Assembly (NCBI GenBank): GCA_030613445.1
Contig: JAUWLY010000045.1
Span: forward strand, 1 to 12,989
DNA length: 12,989 bases
Direction of reading: 5' to 3'
Origin: Candidatus Stahliibacteriota bacterium
GTDB lineage: Bacteria; Hydrothermota; Tepidihabitantia; SM23-42
The notes below the pieces were generated by a model, which did not search any database, was not told where the DNA came from, and worked only from the letters and a program-made list of their open reading frames with translations. Shown here one piece after another: positions 6,393 through 12,661 of this stretch (position 1 is the first letter of the stretch; each line of letters begins with the position of its first letter). Made by a program: the position numbers and the translations under genes.

Positions 6393-6433
6393 TACACTAT
6401 ATATAGAGCAAAGAAATATAATATACACTATAT
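6393..6433. repeat. Direct repeat TACACTATAT at the PurF-like gene promoter
   Basis: Two exact copies of TACACTATAT occur at 6393-6402 and 6424-6433, 31 bp apart, or about three helical turns. One copy overlaps the -10 box and the predicted start; the other is in the leader. This could be a pair of operator half-sites, but the region is very AT-rich and chance is possible. Confidence 0.35.
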
Positions 6434-6459
6434 TATATATACGATTCTGGAATTGTCAA
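6432..6459 (-). promoter_or_regulatory. Consensus promoter of the PurF-like gene
   Basis: On the minus strand there is a perfect TTGACA (6454-6459), a 16-bp spacer and a perfect TATAAT (6432-6437), the best promoter in the window. The predicted start near 6425 leaves an AT-rich leader of about 94 nt. No purine riboswitch or PurR box was recognised in it. Confidence 0.8.
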
Positions 6460-6477
6460 GCTCTTATTAGGCGGACA

Positions 6478-7170
6478 TTAAAACAGATCCTGTTTCTTCG
6501 GAGTGATGATCGGTTTTATGCAATCTTCTGAATTGAACTTCGGTGAATTGACCATGCGGGTCACTTCATACGCTTTCATATCTTTTGCATTATAGGACTT
6601 AAGGAGCGGCATCAAGATGTTAGGATCCTCGATCTTGATATCCAGCCACATTGCTCTTTTATCTTTTTCAATGATCACTGGCATGCGGTTATGAATAAGC
6701 TTGACGAGAGCATTGGGCTCAGTTGTGATGATCGTACACGATACTATTTTCTGACCATCTGGGGCTTTCCATGTATCGTAAAGACCGGCAAAGCCGAATG
6801 GTTTATCTGAACAAAGATGAACATACATAGGAATTTTGATCTTTGTTTCCACGCGCCATTCATAAAATCCATCGGCGACAATCAAACAGCGCCGGGTCTT
6901 GAAAGATCGCGCAAAACTCCGTTTTTGAGCAAGGGTCTCTGATCGGGCATTGATCATTTTGTAACCGATCTTTTCATCTTTTGCCCAGAACGGAATCAAT
7001 CCCCATCTTAATTTGATTAATTGTTTTTCGCCATTCTTCCCGACGATACCGGCAATATCCTGTCCCGGCGCGATATTATAACTCGGTTCAAAAGCCCATT
7101 GAATATCCCAGACCTCGAACTCTTCCTTGACTTCATCGATCGTGCATCTACGCACAAACCTTCCACACAT
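6478..7170 (-). CDS. SRAP-domain protein (YedK/HMCES family)
   Basis: The 230-residue protein is a complete SOS-response-associated peptidase (SRAP) domain. Family members form a covalent thiazolidine link with abasic sites in single-stranded DNA through the N-terminal cysteine and so protect replication forks. The key residues are visible: Cys2 in MCGRF (Met must be removed), Asn74 in INARSET, Glu104 in DGFYEW and His160 in IHNRMP. The last is at exactly the position known for E. coli YedK. YNIAPGQ (31-37) and the RWGLIPFWAKD segment (55-65) are also typical. An AGGAGGAG ribosome-binding site precedes the ATG. It starts 59 nt after the metalloprotease gene ends, and no strong promoter is seen between them, so the two are probably co-transcribed. 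No LexA box was recognised. Confidence 0.95.
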   Translation of the reverse strand: MCGRFVRRCTIDEVKEEFEVWDIQWAFEPSYNIAPGQDIAGIVGKNGEKQLIKLRWGLIPFWAKDEKIGYKMINARSETLAQKRSFARSFKTRRCLIVADGFYEWRVETKIKIPMYVHLCSDKPFGFAGLYDTWKAPDGQKIVSCTIITTEPNALVKLIHNRMPVIIEKDKRAMWLDIKIEDPNILMPLLKSYNAKDMKAYEVTRMVNSPKFNSEDCIKPIITPKKQDLF

Positions 7171-7229
7171 AATACTCCTCCTGTGTTACATCAGCAGTAA
7201 TCTAAACTTCTCAATAAATCATGAATGAA

Positions 7230-8168
7230 TCACGGGAATGTTAGCTTGAGCACATATGCCTGCCATTGTTCCTTGAAGGCAAACATATCCTCTTCACCCA
7301 GAATTTGTTTTAGGGTTTCATAACCAGTGGGGTCCTTTTTTTGATTCTTGTAAAACTCTCGGTAAAATTCAATAAGCAACCCTTTTTCTTGAAGATAATA
7401 GCATAAATATCGTGACTGGCCATAATTAGTTCCTTTGTCCTTTGTGTAAAAATCATATGCATCCATATCAGTCAGGGTTTTGAATGAAGGCAGGCTCGAC
7501 TGTTCAATGGCATCCTGTAAACCCTCGAGCCGCCAGTTGGTCAGACCGTGTATATGACCATCCTTTTCCTGGCACTGCTCATACAACGATGCTAGTCCTT
7601 CATCAAACCAGGGCGGACACTCGGGAAAATTTGAATGCATGAAGGGATGAACGATCTCATGTACGAGGGTACCGCCGCCCGTGTTTATATTCATTACCAG
7701 GGCATTTTCTGTTTCTGAGAAATACCCGAATGGAGTTGTCGGCTCGTCATCAAAGAGTTCTTTGGCATATTTGTAATAACTCTCTTCATTCTTGAATAAC
7801 CAGATATCAATGATATTGTCAGGGTCCTTACTGAAATAATCTTGCTTGAGCATATCGACTGTCCACTTGATCGTTCTTTCTGAACGCTGTTTTACGATAG
7901 CGGTTGATTCATCACCAATGACTACAAAAGGTTTTTGAACGATGATGGTAAAACCGGTCGGCACTTTCTTTTTAAGCTTCTTCATGTGCTCTTCAAAATC
8001 CTCATCAGTGATCTTGAAAACTTCGGACTCCTCGGATATTTCCTCACGGTGTATGAATATGACCCGCGGTCTTTCATTACTATTTTCTACTGCACGACCG
8101 CAGTTGATTATCGAAAGAAATATGAATGCAAAAGCAACTAGCAATAAACTTGTTCTTTGAAGCATCAT
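7230..8168 (-). CDS. Exported zinc metalloprotease-like protein (HExxH, gluzincin type)
   Basis: The 312-residue protein starts with a basic, hydrophobic signal sequence (residues 1-22) ending in SIINC, so Cys23 may be lipidated. The Asn just before the Cys is atypical, so ordinary signal-peptidase cleavage is the alternative. A charged linker (28-66) leads to the catalytic region. The zinc motif HEIVH spans 170-174 and a downstream glutamate in WFDEGLASLYE (Glu190) is the likely third ligand, giving the HExxH-x(15)-E arrangement of gluzincins. This resembles peptidase-MA-like (DUF1570-type) proteins that act in the periplasm or at the surface. The substrate is unknown. Two ATGs (8168, 8165) directly follow the stop of a 28-codon ORF, and there is no clear Shine-Dalgarno, which suggests coupled translation. 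The SRAP gene lies downstream. Confidence 0.8.
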   Translation of the reverse strand: MMLQRTSLLLVAFAFIFLSIINCGRAVENSNERPRVIFIHREEISEESEVFKITDEDFEEHMKKLKKKVPTGFTIIVQKPFVVIGDESTAIVKQRSERTIKWTVDMLKQDYFSKDPDNIIDIWLFKNEESYYKYAKELFDDEPTTPFGYFSETENALVMNINTGGGTLVHEIVHPFMHSNFPECPPWFDEGLASLYEQCQEKDGHIHGLTNWRLEGLQDAIEQSSLPSFKTLTDMDAYDFYTKDKGTNYGQSRYLCYYLQEKGLLIEFYREFYKNQKKDPTGYETLKQILGEEDMFAFKEQWQAYVLKLTFP

Positions 8169-8255
8169 TCAATATAAAATACTTTTACCTGTACGTTGGT
8201 ATATTCTTGACCGTATCTGGCGATCTCGTTGCTGTCGGCTCAGGACTTCACTCAT
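8169..8255 (-). CDS. Possible 28-codon leader ORF, leaderless and coupled to the metalloprotease gene
   Basis: From ATG 8255 an open frame of 28 codons runs to TGA at 8169-8171, and that stop is directly followed by ATGATG, the start of the metalloprotease gene. The promoter -10 box ends 9 nt before this ATG, so the RNA would start almost at the first codon. The peptide is very basic and rich in Arg and Gln (begins MSEVLSRQQRDRQIRSR, ends GKSILY) and has no recognised domain. It could let ribosomes enter the mRNA and pass to the next gene, which lacks a Shine-Dalgarno. It may also be a chance frame in an untranslated leader; no codon-usage test was possible. Confidence 0.4.
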   Translation of the reverse strand: MSEVLSRQQRDRQIRSRIYQRTGKSILY

Positions 8256-8264
8256 CTTGATACT

Positions 8265-8292
8265 ACTCTAATATAAATAATTGAATTGTCAA
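8265..8292 (-). promoter_or_regulatory. Promoter of the metalloprotease - SRAP genes
   Basis: On the minus strand there is TTGACA (8287-8292) in the CTTGACAA context, a 16-bp spacer and TAGAGT (8265-8270). It lies just after the end of the rubredoxin-fusion gene and drives the leader ORF and the metalloprotease. Confidence 0.6.
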
Positions 8293-8311
8293 GATACTGA
8301 AACAGATGCTG

Positions 8312-10093
8312 TTATTGCTTCAGTCTCTTACCCGATACAGCTAGTTTTTCAGACGAGACCATGATCTCTATAATAGAAGGCTTTTTTGAACTCAATGCTC
8401 TTTTGAATACTCCATCGAGTTTGTGAGGATCTTCGACTCGGAAACCTTCGCCGCCGCAAGATTGCGCAAATTTGGAATAATCCGGGTTTGGGAAACTGAC
8501 GCCGAACATCGGATACCCGTCTCTCGCTTGTTCTTTCTTGATATTTTTCAGTCGACCATCGTTAAAAACCACTGCCTTTATAGGTAGTTTCTCCCTGACC
8601 GCGGTAGTGAAATCCGCTGCAAGCATGGCAAATCCACCATCCCCAGATAAAGATACGACCTGACGGTCAGGATAATCAAGTTGCGCAGCGAGTGCAGCAG
8701 GTAGAGCAAAACCCATACTCGCAATATTAGCTGAAAGGAAAGTTCTTTGCCCTTCACACATGAACTTTTTGTAGAACCAGTAGGTGTGATCACCCACATC
8801 AATGCAAATGATAGCATCCTTTTTTATATTGCGTTTTAATGCCTGTATTACATAACCTGGATTTATTGGAATTGACGAATCCTGCGCTTCGAGAGATATC
8901 TCTTCAAAATGTTTTCTTTTCATCTTAGTGATATTCATCCAGAACTCGGCATCAGCTTCCTTTTCATGAACCAGTTCCAACAATTTTTCAAGAACGCTAC
9001 CGGCATCACCGATAATCCCTGCATCTATATCAAAGGTTCTGCCGATTCGTGTCGCATCAATGTCAATCTGTATCATTTTTGTCTGCATGGGCACCAGATT
9101 GCCATGTCTGAACCCGGATCCAACAATGATAACGAGGTCCGCGGTTTGAATACTCAAAGCGGCATGGCGTGAACCTAAAGAACCGAGTACACCCAGACTG
9201 TGTTCATGCGTTTCATGGATCACACCCTTGGCACGTGATGTTGTAGCTATTGGTGCTTTTATTTTCTGCGCAAACTGAAGCAGTAATTCACCGCTATGAC
9301 GTGCACCCCATCCGGCTATTATGACGATCTTTTTACTATCGTTGATCAAGTTGACCGCCTGTTTAATAGCCGATTGTTTCGGCTGCGATAATGCAGCAAA
9401 AAGCCGCTTCTTGGGTGCGAATATTTCCTGCTCGAGCTTTTCTGCAAGGATATCCGTGGGTGTACTGAGGGCAGCAACGCCAGGCGCTTTTAAAGCATAT
9501 TTTGCAGCCATCATCACAAGTTTAACAGCTTGGTTAGGGCGTGCGATAGTCTCGGCAAAATCGCTAAAAGGATGGAATAATTCAAGCTGATCTATTTCCT
9601 GAAACGCCTCACTGCCCAGATAAACTTCAGCGACCTGACCGAGCAGTGCAATGACTGGACTGCGATCTTCTGCAGCATCTAATAACCCGGTTATTAGATT
9701 CGATGAACATGGTCCGGCAATTGATATACCAACACCGGGCCTGCCGGTCATCTTGCCATGAGCCGATGCCATGAACGCAGCTGTTTCTTCATGACGGGTC
9801 AGGATAAATTTTATACGGCCATCTTTTCTTAAGGCTTCAATGAGCGGCAGGTTCGAATCACCGGGGATACCGTAGATATGTTTGATGCCCAACGCGACCA
9901 GTTGTTCGACGATCTTATCGGCAACATTGGTAACTGTGTTTTTTTCACTCTTGATGAAGCCTTCTGGGACAAAAGCTGATTTGGGAGCACCGCAATTCGG
10001 ACACGTATACGAATCCGGTTGATCGGCAAATTTGACGCCTTCCTTTTCTTCATCATAAACCCAATTACAGACCGTACATCTAAACCTGGCCAT
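8312..10093 (-). CDS. Rubredoxin fused to a pyruvate oxidase-like TPP-dependent flavoenzyme
   Basis: The 593-residue protein starts with a short rubredoxin domain (about 1-45), with iron ligands in CTVC (6-9) and CPNC (31-34) and a loop clearly shorter than in classical rubredoxins. After a linker comes a full three-domain TPP enzyme. The Pyr domain (about 53-220) has the catalytic Glu102 in TRHEE. The middle domain has VGSGFRHG and IQIDIDATRIG, much like the FAD-binding domain of PoxB. The PP domain has GDG (484-486) and ND (512-513), which bind Mg-TPP. The core resembles E. coli PoxB more than acetolactate synthase, and the membrane-binding C-terminal tail of PoxB is not evident. A likely reaction is oxidative decarboxylation of pyruvate to acetate and CO2, with electrons passing from FADH2 to the rubredoxin iron. 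Substrate and flavin are inferred. Only a weak GAGA-type ribosome-binding site is seen. The DUF2769-like gene lies 31 nt upstream. Confidence 0.88.
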   Translation of the reverse strand: MARFRCTVCNWVYDEEKEGVKFADQPDSYTCPNCGAPKSAFVPEGFIKSEKNTVTNVADKIVEQLVALGIKHIYGIPGDSNLPLIEALRKDGRIKFILTRHEETAAFMASAHGKMTGRPGVGISIAGPCSSNLITGLLDAAEDRSPVIALLGQVAEVYLGSEAFQEIDQLELFHPFSDFAETIARPNQAVKLVMMAAKYALKAPGVAALSTPTDILAEKLEQEIFAPKKRLFAALSQPKQSAIKQAVNLINDSKKIVIIAGWGARHSGELLLQFAQKIKAPIATTSRAKGVIHETHEHSLGVLGSLGSRHAALSIQTADLVIIVGSGFRHGNLVPMQTKMIQIDIDATRIGRTFDIDAGIIGDAGSVLEKLLELVHEKEADAEFWMNITKMKRKHFEEISLEAQDSSIPINPGYVIQALKRNIKKDAIICIDVGDHTYWFYKKFMCEGQRTFLSANIASMGFALPAALAAQLDYPDRQVVSLSGDGGFAMLAADFTTAVREKLPIKAVVFNDGRLKNIKKEQARDGYPMFGVSFPNPDYSKFAQSCGGEGFRVEDPHKLDGVFKRALSSKKPSIIEIMVSSEKLAVSGKRLKQ

Positions 10094-10124
10094 ATTGTTA
10101 TTTTCTCAGTGTCTACTCAGTATA

Positions 10125-10370
10125 TCACATACCTGATTGTTCTTTTTCTGAGCCCTTTGTGCAGTAGTAAAGATGTTTGAGTTCCATTTTACTGTATACC
10201 GGGCAGTTCTTGCATACGCAACCCTTTTCTTCGGTTATGCATTTGCTTTTGCCTATCGCAGGAAAGCAATAACCGCCCTTTTCGTCACACTCAACCCAGC
10301 TCGGGCAGCTATTGCATATACACATTGATAAAACCATCTTTTTCTTTTCTTCCATTTCTTCTGGTGTCAT
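10125..10370 (-). CDS. Cysteine-rich DUF2769-like protein
   Basis: The 81-residue protein contains ten cysteines, arranged as CIC-NSC-..C (17, 19, 22, 28), Cys35, Cys44, CVC-KNC (51, 53, 56) and Cys70. The repeated CxCxxCPxY/W pattern fits DUF2769, a small family known to me mainly from methanogens and anaerobes, with metal binding presumed from the cysteines but no proven function. It has no signal peptide. The AAGGAG ribosome-binding site lies 5 nt before the ATG at 10370 but only 2 nt before the adjacent ATG at 10373, so I chose 10370. The gene is 31 nt upstream of the rubredoxin-pyruvate oxidase fusion and very probably in the same operon, so it may be an iron or metal accessory for that enzyme. 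This link rests on position only. Confidence 0.75.
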   Translation of the reverse strand: MTPEEMEEKKKMVLSMCICNSCPSWVECDEKGGYCFPAIGKSKCITEEKGCVCKNCPVYSKMELKHLYYCTKGSEKEQSGM

Positions 10371-10387
10371 CATATCTCCTTATATAT

Positions 10388-10416
10388 ATATTAACAAATC
10401 TTTAGACAGATATCAA
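10388..10416 (-). promoter_or_regulatory. Weak promoter of the DUF2769 - rubredoxin/pyruvate oxidase operon
   Basis: On the minus strand there is TTGATA (10411-10416), a 17-bp spacer and TAATAT (10388-10393), close to an AT-rich run. The match is weaker than at the other promoters, but no better one exists in the 120-bp gap. Confidence 0.35.
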
Positions 10417-10490
10417 CTCGCTGCGTTTATTTTTGAATATTTTTTCGACGATCAACAATGCACCTATCAAATAGCTTTTTTGCATGACGT

Positions 10491-12182
10491 TTAGCGGGTT
10501 ATAACCACCTTCTTACGTGCGATTTGTTTACCTGTATCAAGTTCAATTATATAAACACCGGATGGTAATTTCTGTCCCTTATCATCGGTACCAGACCAGG
10601 AAAGAACAGTAGGCAGCATAGAATAGGCATTAGGCAGTAAAAGATCTTTAACCATTCTCCCCGTAACATCGTAGATTCTCATTGTAACTTGGTTCTTGGA
10701 GCTTGGAACTTGGAATTTGATATTTGTCAGTTTCGAGAATGGATTTGGGAAAACATCGAGTCTCAACGCGGCTTCATGCCGGACGATTTCATACTCTTTA
10801 ATGCCCGTTGTATTGCTGAAAAGATAGTTGCCATTAGATGCATTCCAGTTGACAACTCCAAGGTCAGGATACTGGGTATAAGTATATGTTATTTTGATAT
10901 TGTCAGAACCTGAAGGAGGTGCATTTGCTAAAGAAACCCATCCAGTCAATGGATCATAGATAAAATCAGTAAACTGCAGGATCGAATCATCAACCATGAC
11001 CTGCTGGAGTTCCTGGATCGGATGGCGAGTGAGATTAAACAACTGGCGCGGGCCGTCACCGCTTTTATATTCATCGACCGCATTCAATGCATGGTTGCGC
11101 ACATCGCCCCACATCACCGTCTCGCATACCAGGCCAGAACCACCACTCCACGACCAAGCCGGCGTCGTGTTGATTGTGCCATTAATGTTTTCGAATACGA
11201 CAACGGGTTCCCACCAACCACCTGCAGCAAGGTCTAGCCAACCATCATTATTCGCATCACCCCACTCAACGCACGAACAGTAACTCGTTGATGTTAACAT
11301 AACATATTCCGGTGGTGTTTGAAGTACGCCATTATCGTTCTTGTATACCTCAATCTGGCTCTCATCACCACCTAACTGACCATTACTCGCCACCGCGATA
11401 TCTTTATAACCATCATTATTATAATCACCGACCGCTATCCTCAGGATCCAACCCGGTTCAGCGGTTGACCATGATGCTGTTTGTTCAAGCGTGCCACCAA
11501 TATTAGTAAAAGCTGCAAGCTTGTGCCGGTAGCCAACGACCAGATCCAGATAACCATCATTGTCCAGATCCACCCAGCGGCACGCATCGCCTGGTGACGA
11601 GTCAGTCGATGTCCAGTAAGGCGTAGTTTCCATGATTCCGCTGTTATTTCTATATATCCTGGTCGGCGATTCAAGCCCTGAATAAGCATCACCAGCAGCA
11701 ACTGCAAGGTCAAGGTCACCATCGAGATCCACATCACCAAATGCACAATCAAAAGAATTGTATTGATCAGCTGATGTCCACCAGGCATCCTGGTCTAAAC
11801 CATTACCAGTGTTTCGGTAAATACTCGTAGGTCCCTGATTTGCTGCGCCGAATCCGAGATAAGCTACTGCCATATCAGGAACCCCATCATTATCAACGTC
11901 GCCAATATAGATATGCGAAAAATACCCGGCCTCATTAGAACGCCATGACGCGCTGGATTCCAAAATTCCGTTTTGGTTAACGTATATCGCATTTGTATTC
12001 ATGGCCATATCATTACCATTCCCTGTACAGTAATCGATCCAGCCGTCCATGGTAATGTCATACAAAGCACCGCCGGTTGAGTAATCATTATCGTTTGAAG
12101 TCCAGGACGGTGCATTAGGCAGAGGAATGACCGCCATACAAAAGCTAGTACAAAACAATAAGATAAAAACACTGAGTTTCAT
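10491..12182 (-). CDS. Secreted VCBS/FG-GAP repeat protein with C-terminal sorting domain
   Basis: The 563-residue protein has a signal peptide (KLSVFILLFCTSFCMA). It then has five well-formed VCBS/FG-GAP units with calcium-binding loops of the DxDxDGxxD type: DVDNDGVPD (95-103), DVDLDGDLD (150-158), DLDNDGYLD (205-213), DYNNDGYKD (253-261) and DANNDGWLD (309-317). Degenerate units occur near 42-50 and 358-371 (WGDVRNHALNAVDEY). Together they would form a seven-bladed, integrin-like propeller. The last ~93 residues, from LDVFPNPF through PSGVYIIEL to KKVVITR, are a FlgD-like/Por type-A sorting domain, so the protein is probably exported to the surface or medium for binding or adhesion. I chose the ATG at 12182, placed after an AGGTG ribosome-binding site, rather than the in-frame GTG at 12188. 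It follows the four-TM gene by 7 nt and is co-transcribed with it. Confidence 0.88.
   Translation of the reverse strand: MKLSVFILLFCTSFCMAVIPLPNAPSWTSNDNDYSTGGALYDITMDGWIDYCTGNGNDMAMNTNAIYVNQNGILESSASWRSNEAGYFSHIYIGDVDNDGVPDMAVAYLGFGAANQGPTSIYRNTGNGLDQDAWWTSADQYNSFDCAFGDVDLDGDLDLAVAAGDAYSGLESPTRIYRNNSGIMETTPYWTSTDSSPGDACRWVDLDNDGYLDLVVGYRHKLAAFTNIGGTLEQTASWSTAEPGWILRIAVGDYNNDGYKDIAVASNGQLGGDESQIEVYKNDNGVLQTPPEYVMLTSTSYCSCVEWGDANNDGWLDLAAGGWWEPVVVFENINGTINTTPAWSWSGGSGLVCETVMWGDVRNHALNAVDEYKSGDGPRQLFNLTRHPIQELQQVMVDDSILQFTDFIYDPLTGWVSLANAPPSGSDNIKITYTYTQYPDLGVVNWNASNGNYLFSNTTGIKEYEIVRHEAALRLDVFPNPFSKLTNIKFQVPSSKNQVTMRIYDVTGRMVKDLLLPNAYSMLPTVLSWSGTDDKGQKLPSGVYIIELDTGKQIARKKVVITR
10688..10715. 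repeat. In-frame heptanucleotide repeat inside the sorting-domain coding region
   Basis: Four consecutive 7-bp units, CTTGGTT, CTTGGAG, CTTGGAA and CTTGGAA on the + strand (consensus TTCCAAG on the coding strand), lie within the coding sequence for FQVPSSKNQVT in the sorting domain. Seven is not a multiple of three, so three units are needed to keep the reading frame. Confidence 0.7.
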
Positions 12183-12189
12183 CTTCACC

Positions 12190-12579
12190 TCACTTCTTTA
12201 TTCGATAAAATACAAAAATTTCAAAACAACTGATCACTACCAGGATAACCGTTATTATCCACAGTATTGCATAACCAAAGGGTGAAACATGCAGGTTTCC
12301 GTTTAGCAACCAGAACCCCAGAACAAATGCAGCGCACAGATTGATCGCGATCGCACCACCCAGACCCAGACCAACTATACCAGCAGGTTTCCGATTGAAT
12401 TCAACAATAAGAGCAACTGCTATTCCGATGAGAACTGCACCCAGTATTGTCGGGTAAAAAGCATGGTCGGCTACTGGCAAACCGATAAATTCAAATATGT
12501 CAGCAGGAAATACCACTAATAGCATACCAAGAAAAAAATTGACCAATGCATCGATTAAAAGTACGATTGAGTTCTTCAT
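12190..12579 (-). CDS. Four-TM integral membrane protein of unknown function
   Basis: The 129-residue protein has four hydrophobic segments (about 5-25, 42-60, 66-92 and 101-125), short loops and a basic C-terminal end (YRIKK). Glycine-rich packing motifs occur in the third helix (GIVGLGLGGAIAINL). I do not recognise the family; small 4-TM proteins like this are common in candidate-phylum genomes and usually unannotated. The ATG at 12579 lies 12 nt from a promoter -10 box with no Shine-Dalgarno, which indicates a very short leader. Its TGA stop lies 7 nt before the chosen start of the secreted VCBS-repeat protein, so the two form an operon. That context could mean an envelope role, but nothing more can be said. 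Confidence 0.75.
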   Translation of the reverse strand: MKNSIVLLIDALVNFFLGMLLVVFPADIFEFIGLPVADHAFYPTILGAVLIGIAVALIVEFNRKPAGIVGLGLGGAIAINLCAAFVLGFWLLNGNLHVSPFGYAILWIITVILVVISCFEIFVFYRIKK

Positions 12580-12591
12580 TATTATAAATCT

Positions 12592-12620
12592 ACTTTAACG
12601 AATTTTTTTGCCATTGTCAA
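12592..12620 (-). promoter_or_regulatory. Promoter of the four-TM protein - VCBS protein operon
   Basis: On the minus strand there is TTGACA (12615-12620), a 17-bp spacer and TAAAGT (12592-12597), giving a predicted start about 6 nt before the ATG at 12579. A TATAAT also lies at 12581-12586 but is too far from the -35 box. Confidence 0.5.
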
Positions 12621-12661
12621 GTAAAGGGTATGTTCTATATTCTTGGTCTTTGATCTATCTT

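Noticed and set aside
6331..6425. Purine riboswitch or PurR site in the leader of the PurF-like gene
   Set aside because: The leader is very AT-rich, and I found neither the three-helix purine aptamer core nor a recognisable PurBox.
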